From Comamonadaceae bacterium CG12_big_fil_rev_8_21_14_0_65_59_15 (GTDB lineage: Bacteria > Pseudomonadota > Gammaproteobacteria > Burkholderiales > Burkholderiaceae_C), in NCBI GenBank assembly GCA_002786915.1, contig PCUV01000114.1, positions 142,719 through 206,718 of the forward strand: a stretch of 64,000 bases of DNA, read 5' to 3'. Every line of letters begins with the position of its first letter. Within the stretch, counting starts at the first letter, position 1. The position numbers were made by a program, and so were the translations under genes. Shown piece by piece: positions 20,601-28,336 of this stretch. Below the pieces are notes generated by a model that did no database searches, was not told where the DNA came from, and saw only the letters and a program-made list of their open reading frames with translations.

Positions 20601-23165
20601 AAAGGCCGTCAACACCAGCGCCAGTGCCACCGAGGGGGACAGCACCCAGCCCATCAGGGCGCACAACAGCAAGGCCAAAGAAACAGGAGCCACCAGCGAG
20701 CGCCGCAGGTTATCGATCATCTTCCATAAGTGAATGGGTTTGAGGCTGTAGGCCGTGGGTGCCCCAATGAAAGGCAGCAGTTGCCAGTCGCCGCGGATCC
20801 AGCGATGGATGCGCGCGGCCGCCACGTCGGCATGAAAGGGCTCGTCCTCCACCACGGCCAGGTCGCTCACCGCCGCACAGCGCACCATCGAGCCTTCCAG
20901 CAAATCGTGACTCAGCACCTGGTCTTGCGGCAAGCGGTTAGAGAGCACTGCGTGCATGGCACGCACATGAAGCAGCCCCTTGCCGGTAAACGTGCCTTCA
21001 GAAAAAACATCCTGATAAATTTCGGAACTGGCGGCGCTGTAGGGGTCAATACCGCACTGGCCGGCAAACAGCCAGTGGTACAACGTGAACTCTTTGACCG
21101 ACGGCAGCGGTGTGGCCACGCGCGGCTGCAAGATGCCGTAGCCGCCCACCACACTGCGGCCATCAGCCGCCAGACGGGGCAGGTTATCAGGATGTGCGGC
21201 TACGCCCACCAATTCACGCAGCCGGCCTGGCGGCAATTGGGTGTCGCTGTCGAGGGTAACGATGTACGGCGTGTTGGGCTCAAGGGTGCTGACTTCACCC
21301 AGGTCAAAAAATGCGTCACTGCAACCTGTGGCCAAAGCACCAACCAGGCGTTCCAATTTGCCGCGTTTGCGCTCCCAACCAATCCAGCATTGCTCCGACG
21401 CGCTGTAATGACGTGGCCGGTGCAAGACGATAAAGCGTGGTCGAGGGCTCGTCTCGTCTTCGCGTCTCGGGTAGAGGGCGTTGAGCGCCATGATGCCTTG
21501 TGTGGCCTGTGCCAGCAGCGCGTCATCGGTGTCGGCAAAGGCGTTGGGGGCATCGGCCCAATCGCTCAGCAAGGCAAACTGGGCCTGCGGCTCGGGGTTG
21601 GCCAGATAGTGCAGTGCCAACCGGTTGACCAGCCCCAAGGTTGACACAGCGCTGGTGAGCATGCAGGGCATCACCACCAGCACCCGGTGTTCCTGCGGAA
21701 TGCCCGTGCGCAGAGCCAGACGCGCCAAGAGTTGGGGGCGAACCGACTCACTGATCAGGCGATGTATGACCGCAATGACCGCCTCAGAGGCGGGCAGCAG
21801 CACCAGCAGCAGCACCAGCAGGGTGATACCTGAAGATGATTCGCTGCGCTCAAGCAACTGCCAAACCAGCACACTCAAGGCGCTCACTATCGCCCCCAAA
21901 TACACCGGTAAAAGCAGATGGCGGGTCAGAAATTGCCTTGTCAGCACGCCGCGACCGGATAGGCCCAAAGCATTCCACAAGGCGGGCTTGCCACGACCCT
22001 GCAGCCAGTAAGCGGGCACCGAGCCAGCGCCTTGGTCCGCTTCAGGTGCTTGCATCAACCCCAGCAGAGTGCGGGCCACCGTCAGCTCAGAGCGGGCACA
22101 GCGCAGAGCCAGCTTTTCGATGGCGTGCAGTGTCTGGTCCCGCGTCAGGTTGGCCTCAGCCTTGAAGACGGGTGAGGTCAGCATCAGGCGCATCAGGGTG
22201 CTGGTGCGGGCAATGATGTCGGGCCAATCTGCATCGCCAATGGCACGCAAGGAGGTGATGGCATTGCTGACACTCAGGTTGTCAGCGGCCTGATCTGCAC
22301 CCTGCTGCAGTTGCATGGCAGACAGATCAGGCAAGGCCAGCTTTAGCCAGGCCTGAAACTCAATTTGCACCGGCGATGGCTCAATGAGTCTGAGGTCTTG
22401 CAAACGCAAGGCCAATTGGACCAAAAATACCCGCCCAACGCCCCGTGCGTTGAGCACCTTCAGTAAGGCCGTAGCGGATGCAATGTCAGTGTTGTCAAGC
22501 TGGTCAAAAAACAGATTGGCCGCTTCGCGCGCTGCCTTGTTGGCCGCCACTTGCTCTGCCAAGCGGCGCAGGTTTTCAATCAGCACCACCCGCAAGGTGG
22601 TTGGCAAGGCCCACATCTCACTCAAGTTGAGATCGCACACCTCTTGGTAAGCACATAAAAAATGCGCCAGCATGACCTCATCAAAAGCCCCGTCGGTGTG
22701 CGCCACAAATGCCCACGCTACGCCATAGACGCGTGGCAGGCCAGCCAAGGGTTCGTCGATCAGTTTGGGCAACGCAGAAAAGTAGCTGCGCGGCAGTCCA
22801 GCATCAATTTCGGCAAGCTGGGCTTCAATCAGGTGCGCGTTATCCAGCAACCACTCGGCGGCGGGACTGATGTCATAGCCGGAGTTGGCCTGCACACCGA
22901 TGTAGTGGTGTGCCACGCGCAGGGCTTTCAGATTAGTCTGAAGGCGGGGAAAGAAATTGGCACCCCCAGACGAGGTACGCGTGGCGCGATGCGTCTCACC
23001 CAAGCTACGGCCATGCTGGGCAAACCGCTGGGGACCAAATATCTCGGAACGAATGGGGCGCTGAAGCAACCCCTGTGCGGGGTCCAGCATCTGGCAAAAC
23101 GCAGCCGGTGCGCCGGGCAAGAGGGCGCGTAATGTGGGCCAAACCGTGCGCGTTAAAGCATCCAA
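14616..23165 (-). CDS. ndvB: Cyclic beta-(1,2)-glucan synthase-like / GH94 glycoside phosphorylase fusion (NdvB-type)
   Basis: Very long ORF with PLIRSEIF-type start, TLDSDTQLPPGRLRELVG glycosyltransferase motif, multi-TM centre, GH94 MGTGDWNDGMNRVG and GGQYSHAGIW. Start uncertain: ORF opens at 23468 but homology-like sequence begins near 23090-23165. Confidence 0.85.
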   Translation of the reverse strand: MDALTRTVWPTLRALLPGAPAAFCQMLDPAQGLLQRPIRSEIFGPQRFAQHGRSLGETHRATRTSSGGANFFPRLQTNLKALRVAHHYIGVQANSGYDISPAAEWLLDNAHLIEAQLAEIDAGLPRSYFSALPKLIDEPLAGLPRVYGVAWAFVAHTDGAFDEVMLAHFLCAYQEVCDLNLSEMWALPTTLRVVLIENLRRLAEQVAANKAAREAANLFFDQLDNTDIASATALLKVLNARGVGRVFLVQLALRLQDLRLIEPSPVQIEFQAWLKLALPDLSAMQLQQGADQAADNLSVSNAITSLRAIGDADWPDIIARTSTLMRLMLTSPVFKAEANLTRDQTLHAIEKLALRCARSELTVARTLLGLMQAPEADQGAGSVPAYWLQGRGKPALWNALGLSGRGVLTRQFLTRHLLLPVYLGAIVSALSVLVWQLLERSESSSGITLLVLLLVLLPASEAVIAVIHRLISESVRPQLLARLALRTGIPQEHRVLVVMPCMLTSAVSTLGLVNRLALHYLANPEPQAQFALLSDWADAPNAFADTDDALLAQATQGIMALNALYPRREDETSPRPRFIVLHRPRHYSASEQCWIGWERKRGKLERLVGALATGCSDAFFDLGEVSTLEPNTPYIVTLDSDTQLPPGRLRELVGVAAHPDNLPRLAADGRSVVGGYGILQPRVATPLPSVKEFTLYHWLFAGQCGIDPYSAASSEIYQDVFSEGTFTGKGLLHVRAMHAVLSNRLPQDQVLSHDLLEGSMVRCAAVSDLAVVEDEPFHADVAAARIHRWIRGDWQLLPFIGAPTAYSLKPIHLWKMIDNLRRSLVAPVSLALLLCALMGWVLSPSVALALVLTAFTAGPLMGAVVGLAPSRDSLAKAHFYRAALIDLARALCGGMWQLVQLLQQSLLALDAIGRALYRMTFTHRHLLQWTTAATAQAQAKTGLAGILRQHRKEPAVALLLLGLLLWGQSPFPFTAATLCLVWAMAPLATWWVSRVCAVDDDASLTQPDQCYLAGIARDTWRLFENCVSAQDRYLPPDNLQTTPHDMLAHRTSPTNIGLYLLSVACARQFGWIGTLDMLGRLEATLASLLTLQRHRGHFLNWYDTQTGEPLLPLYVSTVDSGNLSGHLLAVAQACRELALAPLEEGAGLHAIDQARQRLLVPLAVRHTLTALQRAELRWLLADYRNTVRSFKLDAPARFAATQGDLAIQHRLNALAVALEQLAWQSDFSFLYSHRRHLFHIGYRVAEHQRDVGFYDLLASESRLTSLLAIAKGDVPVRHWSALGRPFFAAGPLAGLRSWTGSMFEYLMPGMVLDEPYDSVLHEACHAALREQTGFAKAQGLPWGVSESAYAASDFTLAYQYAPHGVPRLALRRTPADELVVAPYATALAAQIAPQAASANFQALQALGARAHFGFIEALDYSTAGRVGSEAFTLVDTYMAHHQGMSIVALANVLLGGAAKRWGMANPHLQAVSSLLHERVPRDIPLLPVPPTAYQAPAQRRRAPGFLREVTPGAAAIEPTHILSNGRYSVLLRANGAGSSRWGRTGINRWRDDALMDAYGSFFNLTWTGQPQPYSITQHPIPDPRADYQSVFHADRVCFDALWPSLQAHTTVWVSPEDDIEFRQVELRNLSDQPLDIELTSHFEVALSDPRADEGHPAFTNLFVTARWLASQQALCFERKPRLESEQALGIAHFLTDVSTPLTGIRLCTDRQRWQGRNCSANQLLADLIPAPDASDEHGVALDTGLDPVCVLAVSLRIEPGAKARLTFATAASPSRQTLHAVVDKYRQAGNVQRASLMSTTLTGIRLRALRISAENFFAMQTLTSTLAHTLSRVQARAVRPESAAAEVCNRQLLWRFGISGDRPMVLVLAGVPQGLGLLRAVSQAMNLWAWSSLPCDLVVVNAEPNSYLQPLQRDIAVLRDRHAADCGGGAGPASTGYYLIQVDELSSAELSTLHSLARVLLHADARPLAFHVQELKRLHELALQQRQDTDTAPLPRGSGRLASTPSQGRFEPATGDFSFEVSATQRPPRPWINVLANPHFGAQISEAGGGYTWAVNSRLNQLTAWSNDPVGDPPSEWFLLQNRKTSEVWRLTPGAGLDPGIVFHTAHGQGYTTASHRRGDLAVSLTWCVDAVTAVKQIQVTLVNQGSKTKKLRLVGMVEWLMGANRCDRATVRTAVFRQRLPLAAQKLTALLASQRESSAGFGGGTAFFAMAGTDDELQDWTCDRREFFDARGHRVLADQLGQRCGDGLDPCAAWAVPLVVGPGQSVSHTFLLGYAQSMQAAQQLATLATQTTPQARLAQVRERWNELLGATTVVTPDPLFDALVNRWLLYQTLSCRLWAKAGFYQAGGATGFRDQLQDAMALAWAAPHLLRAQIVLCAGHQFVQGDVQHWWHAPLGNGVRTHFSDDLLWLAHACVHYLRTTGDGSLLNEQVPFLEGPALAPEAEDAYFTPSISSQRASVYEHAARAIDRSLNVGVHGLPLMGTGDWNDGMNRVGREGRGESVWLGWFLCQLVGDFAPLAHQRGDSQRALRWQQAAVGWKQALLGAAWDGHWFKRAFFDDGQALGSATNPEATIDLIAQAWSVLSHVAPIDKQRQAMAAADAHLVDAQAGLIKLLAPPLLNATPSAGYIQAYPPGVRENGGQYSHAGIWALMAQAELARHSAGADSEDGASPSEQAAESADDKVYRYFTYLSPAHRASHPTRGPVYGLEPYVMAADVYSQPPYVGRGGWSWYTGAAAWLHRAAIEAMFGLTQRGDTLTFHPCLPSHWKQAELTLVRQQHSMRFILMRATETDALAHTQQWDARLLRVAEPLHWPDLPAQSCFVIPLASQRTKSPGIHALESWIAHQGPQ

Positions 23166-23395
23166 TAGCCCAGCCCCATCAGCCCCGCAATGACCATCAG
23201 CGTGGTGACCAGGCGGGTGGCCACAAATCCGTGAATGGAGACACTTACACCCTGCAGGGTCAAGAGATGCCGATGGATTTGTGGGCAGGCGTTGAGGTGG
23301 TTCTCTAAGGTAATCAAATCTGCACGAAAAAAGGTTGCGATGTCGCTTTGAGCTGCGGTGCGCCAGACGTGGCGTGGTGTAAGGGGTTTGTGCAT
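23153..23395 (-). CDS. Small putative membrane protein upstream of ndvB
   Basis: 80 aa ORF with C-terminal TM-like segment GFVATRLVTTLMVIAGLMGLGYWML; stop overlaps a possible TTG start (23165) of the large ORF. Confidence 0.4.
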   Translation of the reverse strand: MHKPLTPRHVWRTAAQSDIATFFRADLITLENHLNACPQIHRHLLTLQGVSVSIHGFVATRLVTTLMVIAGLMGLGYWML

Positions 23396-23730
23396 GTCTA
23401 TTCTCCAACCGGCTGGCCTTCAAGGTCATCGGCTTGCGGGGTTGCAAAAGGTCAGTATCGGCATGCACCAGCGCCTGGTCGGTGCGCTGGCGAACGCAGT
23501 AGTTGACTTACGCTAAATTGTCACGAGACGAATACTGTTTAAAGCGGCATCAAGGTAGACGGTATGTCGTCCTGTGAGAACGGGCTTAGGGCCATCGCTG
23601 AGGCTGCGTGCCGTCTTGCGATACTGATATGGGTTTGCGCCTGTTCATGCTGGGTCTGTCGGGCAGCGCACCGAGGCAAACGACCGCTTGGCCTATGGTG
23701 GGGCCTATTTGACTGCATTTACTTGACACC

Positions 23731-25278
23731 ATGAAAAAAACCAGCACGCTTCATTTGTCCAGCACCGAGGCGGCTTTGCGCATCTCAGAGGCGCGTTACC
23801 GTCGTCTGTTTGAATCGGCGCAAGACGGCATCCTGATCCTGAACGCCAAGACCGCCCAGATTGACGATGTCAACCCTTTCCTGATTGAATTGCTGGGCTA
23901 CACCCATGTCGAATTTCTGGGCAAAAAGCTGTGGGAAATTGGAGCCTTTAAAGATAAGTTTCTCAATATGGATGCGTTTGCCGAGCTGCAAGCCAAGCGC
24001 TACATACGCTACGACGATCTGCCACTGGTCACCAAAACCGGGCAGCGCATATCCGTTGAATTTGTCAGCAACGCGTACGACTGCGATGGCGTCAACGTCA
24101 TTCAGTGCAACATCCGCGACAACACCAAGCGTCATGCGGCCGAAATGGCGCTCAAGCTCACGGCGCGCTCGCTCAAAGTGCTCAGCGAAAGCAGTGTCGC
24201 GCTGCTGGGTGCCTCCAGCGAGGTTGCCCTGCGAACAGAATATTGTCGTATTGCGGTAGAGACTGGCAACTACCTGATGGCATGGGTTGGCACCACTGAC
24301 AGCGCGCCAGATAGACGTGTTCACCCGATCGCACGGTATGGCCATGACGACGGGTATCTGGACAGCGTAGAAATATCCTGGGCTGACAACGATTCTGGCA
24401 GCGGCCCAACCGGGCGTGCGCTGCGTACGGGTCAGGTTCAGTTTCTTGACGACATCGCCACCGACCCCAGCATGGCAAGTTGGCGGACAGAGGCCCTAAA
24501 ACGTGGTTTCAATTCCAGCATTGCCCTTCCCTTTCAGCCGACCGGAGGAGTCTTGGCCTGTCTGACCCTGTACAGCGCGGTGCGCACCAACTGGTCAACA
24601 GCCGAGCGCAAACTACTGGAAGAATTTGCGTCAGACTTGGCATTTGGTATCACGACCATCCGCACCGCCCAGGCCAAGTTGAAATACCAGGAAGACCTGC
24701 GCATCAGCTTGGAAAAGACCATTCAGGTGGTTGCCAGTGCAGTTGATATGCGGGACGCCTATACCGGCGGACACCAGCGGCGGGTAGCCAACATCTGTGT
24801 ACGCATTGCCACAGAAATGGGACTCGCAAAGGAGCGCATTCATGGCTTGCATCTGGCTGCAACGATTCATGACCTCGGCAAAATCGCCTGCCCCGCCGAA
24901 ATACTTTCCAAACCCGTGCGTTTGAGCGTGAATGAATTTAACCTCATCAAAGAACACGCGCAAACCGGCTTCAATATTCTGAAAGATGTTGACTTTCCGT
25001 GGCCGATTGCACAAATAATTTTGCAGCACCATGAGCGCATCGACGGCTCGGGCTATCCCCAGGGCTTGAAGGCTGATGCCATCTTGCTGGAGGCCAAAAT
25101 TTTGATGGTGGCCGATGTGGTGGAGGCCATGGCCTCGTATCGGCCCTATCGACCGGCATTGGGCATTGACATGGCTTTGAATGAAATCACCACACGCCGG
25201 GGTAGTGCCTATGACCCCGAGGTGGTGGATGCCTGCTTGCGCGTTTTTAACGAGCAGGGGTACAAGATAGAGGTGTAG
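23731..25278 (+). CDS. PAS-GAF-HD-GYP domain protein (putative c-di-GMP phosphodiesterase)
   Basis: PAS YRRLFESAQDGILILNAKTAQIDDVNPFLIELLGY; GAF; HD-GYP HDLGKIACPAEILSKP...HHERIDGSGYPQGL. Confidence 0.9.
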   Translation: MKKTSTLHLSSTEAALRISEARYRRLFESAQDGILILNAKTAQIDDVNPFLIELLGYTHVEFLGKKLWEIGAFKDKFLNMDAFAELQAKRYIRYDDLPLVTKTGQRISVEFVSNAYDCDGVNVIQCNIRDNTKRHAAEMALKLTARSLKVLSESSVALLGASSEVALRTEYCRIAVETGNYLMAWVGTTDSAPDRRVHPIARYGHDDGYLDSVEISWADNDSGSGPTGRALRTGQVQFLDDIATDPSMASWRTEALKRGFNSSIALPFQPTGGVLACLTLYSAVRTNWSTAERKLLEEFASDLAFGITTIRTAQAKLKYQEDLRISLEKTIQVVASAVDMRDAYTGGHQRRVANICVRIATEMGLAKERIHGLHLAATIHDLGKIACPAEILSKPVRLSVNEFNLIKEHAQTGFNILKDVDFPWPIAQIILQHHERIDGSGYPQGLKADAILLEAKILMVADVVEAMASYRPYRPALGIDMALNEITTRRGSAYDPEVVDACLRVFNEQGYKIEV

Positions 25279-25352
25279 GTGTGCAACCCTGATCGTTTAA
25301 TCAAAATTATTATCCGCTTGACGTACAACGTAAAAATATTTACATTCAAGCC

Positions 25353-25631
25353 ATGATCAAGTCTTTCCGCTGCAAGCATACGCAAGCCCTTTACCAAGGA
25401 AAGCGAGTCAGAAAATTTGAATCCTGCGCTGCCCAAGCAGAGCGGCGGCTTGAAATTCTCGACAACGCCAAAACCATCAACGATCTGATGTCGTTGCCGA
25501 GCAACCACTTTGAAGCCTTGGGTGGCGATCGTGTCGGGCAATGCAGCATTCGCGTCAACCCACAGTGGCGCGTATGTTTTGAGTGGATAGATGCTGATGC
25601 TTACGACGTGGAAATCGTTGATTACCATTAA
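25353..25631 (+). CDS. higB: HigB/RelE-family toxin
   Basis: MIKSFRCKHTQALYQGKRV...LSLPSNHFEALGGDRVGQCSIRVNPQWRVCFEW-type HigB signature. Confidence 0.85.
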   Translation: MIKSFRCKHTQALYQGKRVRKFESCAAQAERRLEILDNAKTINDLMSLPSNHFEALGGDRVGQCSIRVNPQWRVCFEWIDADAYDVEIVDYH

Positions 25632-25636
25632 CGGAG

Positions 25637-25945
25637 ATGAACATGGCTAACGCAATGCGCGCAATCCACCCCGGCGAAATCCTTAAAGGTGAGCTGGAAG
25701 AACTCCATCTTTCTGCCAACGCCTTCTCAAAGTCGCTGGACGTACCCGCCAACCGGATCACAGCGATTTTGAGTGAGCAACGCGGCATCAGTGCCGACAC
25801 CGCGCTGCGTCTTGCCCGATTTTTTGGCACCTCACCCGATTTTTGGATGAGCCTGCAAAGCAGCTACGACGTCAAAGTGGCGATGGCAGCAGTGGGTCAA
25901 GAGATTGAAAAGAATGTCAAACCCAGAGAGCCGCTGGCCGCTTAG
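25637..25945 (+). CDS. higA: HigA-family HTH antitoxin
   Basis: AIHPGEILKGELEELHLSANAFSKSLDVPANRITAILSEQRGISADTALRLARFFGTSPDFWMSLQSSYD. Confidence 0.9.
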   Translation: MNMANAMRAIHPGEILKGELEELHLSANAFSKSLDVPANRITAILSEQRGISADTALRLARFFGTSPDFWMSLQSSYDVKVAMAAVGQEIEKNVKPREPLAA

Positions 25946-25969
25946 GGGATGATTCGTAAAAGGTTGCCG

Positions 25970-26572
25970 TCATTTGGCCAGAAAGCGCTCCACTTTTTTC
26001 AGCAAAACCTCACCCTCCAGCGGTTTCACCATAAAGTCCACCGCCCCGGCTTTGAGGCATTCCACCACCAGCGCCTTGTCGCTCTGACCGGTGACCATCA
26101 TCACCGGAATGTCGGTCAACAGGTCAGAGGCCTTGAGCCTGCGCAAGGTCTCCAGCCCGATCATCTCGGGCATCATCATGTCCATCAGGATCAAAGCGGG
26201 CCGCCTGTTCCGCAAAACACCCAGCGCCTGCGCACCGTTGCTGGCAAAGATCAGCTCATACGGGGCCTCTCGCAGCAGCTCTTCGGCCAATATCTGCTGA
26301 AACTCTTCGTCGTCCACCATCAGAACCAGGGGTCGAAAATTTTGGGCCAGGGTCTGCAAAGTCGCCAGCGACTGGCGATGGGGAGCCAACTGCTGTTTCA
26401 GGTCATCGATCCATTGCCCCATGGGTTGCACCGCATCACCCAGCGTGCGAAGTTGCTGCCCGGCGTCATAGGCCGTGAGTTTGCTGATCTCTTGCTGCAT
26501 CCTAACGGCGTTGGTTTTGCCCAGTTCAAGTTTACGCTCCAGCAGACCTTCCAGCTCAGCAATTCGGCGCAC
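25970..26572 (-). CDS. Response regulator (REC), possibly 3' part of a gene split by in-frame TAG
   Basis: VLMVDDEEFQQILAEELL...ALILMDMMMPEMIGLETLRRLK...MVTGQSDKALVVECLKAGAVDFMVKPLEGE; GTG start at 26572 directly follows TAG 26575-26573 in the same frame. Confidence 0.8.
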   Translation of the reverse strand: MRRIAELEGLLERKLELGKTNAVRMQQEISKLTAYDAGQQLRTLGDAVQPMGQWIDDLKQQLAPHRQSLATLQTLAQNFRPLVLMVDDEEFQQILAEELLREAPYELIFASNGAQALGVLRNRRPALILMDMMMPEMIGLETLRRLKASDLLTDIPVMMVTGQSDKALVVECLKAGAVDFMVKPLEGEVLLKKVERFLAK

Positions 26573-26968
26573 CTAGCGCGCCATTTCCGCAGCTGGCACG
26601 CCACACTTTGAGCGATCCAGGTCGCGCAGCGCATGCGTCACCGCCATGGGCAGGCGCTGTGTGTCATTGGTCATGGGCCAAAACAGCGCATAGTCGTCAA
26701 AATAGGCGGTGCGACACAACTCGTAGACGCACTGTAAATCTTTTGTACCGCACAAGACAACGGTGCGGTGCGCCAGAGACATCATCAGCGTGCTCAGCCG
26801 GTAAAGACCCAGTTTGTCATGAATAACCTCTTGAAGACCCTTGCGGGCGAAACTTGAGTGCCTGCCGCAAGGGCAACCTGTCAATTGAAATTTTCTTTGG
26901 ATCAGGCACGCTGATCTGTACGCTGGCAAACGTAGCTGGAACTCATGGCTGTACAAGCCGCTTTGCAA
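26573..26968 (-). pseudogene. Putative N-terminal domain of response regulator, separated by amber codon
   Basis: HDKLGLYRLSTLMMSLAHRTVVLCGTKDLQCVYELCRTAYFDDYALFWPMTNDTQRLPMAVTHALRDLDR reads in frame into TAG, then into 25970..26572. Confidence 0.5.
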
Positions 26969-27062
26969 ACTCCGGCCGGAATCTTTTTCTAGGTGGGTTC
27001 GTCAGCGTACAGATCACACCAACGTGCTGCGATTACCGTCAGGTTTTTACAGAGAAGAAGTC

Positions 27063-27650
27063 ATGCAAATCGCCGTCAAATCGAGGTCTGAGCTGTCACC
27101 CAACAATTGGGTCACTATTTCCGAACCCGAAGCGCAAAGTTATGCCAGCCAGATGGAACTGGAACGTGTGCGAAACAACCAGTTTGTGGATTTGCTCAAT
27201 GGCTTTCGGTGCAGCGGTGGTCTCGCGCGGGCACCGGAGGTCGCAGCGAGATTCAAGCACCGGGGAGTTAACGACTATTCATTGTTGGCCGCCTGGCTGG
27301 TCAAGCGCGAGGTCATCAGCATTGAGTGGCAGTCGAAAATCTGGATGCCTCTGTTTCAATTCCACCCCACTGGCATGGCACTGAGGTCCGGCTTGAGCAC
27401 TGTGCTGGCCGAGCTGGTGGTGGTCCACAACGATTGGGAAGTTGCGGCCTGGTTTATCCAGCCCAACCCATGGTTGGCCAATGCCACGCCGGCTGATTCG
27501 CTGGTGACATGTGCAGCCCAAGTGCTGGATGCTGCGCGTGCAGAGCGCTTTTCAGCCCAATCTTCGCGTCGCAGAGGTGGCCAGAAACAGGGCACTGGCT
27601 GTTGTGACACGCAACATTCACCGCATCGGAGCCAACTTGTGGCAGCATGA
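27063..27650 (+). CDS. Xre/MbcA/ParS toxin-binding-like protein (tentative)
   Basis: C-terminal NDWEVAAWFIQPNPWLANATPADSLV...VLDAARAERF resembles DUF2384-type modules; ATG at 27063. Confidence 0.45.
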   Translation: MQIAVKSRSELSPNNWVTISEPEAQSYASQMELERVRNNQFVDLLNGFRCSGGLARAPEVAARFKHRGVNDYSLLAAWLVKREVISIEWQSKIWMPLFQFHPTGMALRSGLSTVLAELVVVHNDWEVAAWFIQPNPWLANATPADSLVTCAAQVLDAARAERFSAQSSRRRGGQKQGTGCCDTQHSPHRSQLVAA

Positions 27651-27889
27651 CATTGAGCGCGCACAGCGCCAATGCAGATATGCAGACCTGGACATAGCAA
27701 TCAAGCGCGCAGCGTAGAAAAAGCCCGCTAAGCCTCTCTTTTTGTATACAGAACGGATAGGTTCTGGGAACAAGCTTGGGCGCGATCGGACGAACATCCG
27801 AGCATCCGGTGAATGAATCGAAATTGCTGCCCAGGTTGACCAAAAAATAGGGGTTTCTGCCAGGCACTAAATAGGTATGAGCGGCCGGG

Positions 27890-28234
27890 CTATTTTTTGA
27901 CAACCAGGTTGTGGTCCACTTTGGCGACGCCTTCTATGCCACGGGTGACTTCCAGGGCTCGGTCGATTTGACGCTGGTTATCGACAAAGCCGCTGAGCAT
28001 GACTTCGCCTTTGCGGGTTTCGACCTTGAAGTCAAAGCTCTTGATTTCAGCATCTTCAACCAATGCTTTTTTGACACGAGCGGTGGTCACGGTATCGTCA
28101 ATTTCTGTGCCTACAGTGGTGGCTGGCACGGGTGGGCTTACGGGCTCGTCGGTTTTGCCGCAGGCAACCATGCTAATGACCATGACACCCGCCAGGGTGG
28201 TGGTCGCAATGCGCAGGCCAAGGGGGTTTCTCAT
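27890..28234 (-). CDS. BON-domain lipoprotein (OsmY-like)
   Basis: Lipobox ISMVACGK; DDTVTTARVKKALVEDAEIKSFDFKVETRKGEVMLSGFVDNQRQIDRALEVTRGIEGVAKVDHNLVVK. Confidence 0.9.
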   Translation of the reverse strand: MRNPLGLRIATTTLAGVMVISMVACGKTDEPVSPPVPATTVGTEIDDTVTTARVKKALVEDAEIKSFDFKVETRKGEVMLSGFVDNQRQIDRALEVTRGIEGVAKVDHNLVVKK

Positions 28235-28336
28235 CAAACATTCTCCAGTAGGTTAATCGTTGAACAAGCGTTGACTATCGTTGTTCATCGGGCGCTGATC
28301 TGTGCTGTAGCGCACCCTGCGAACAAGTTGGTCGGC

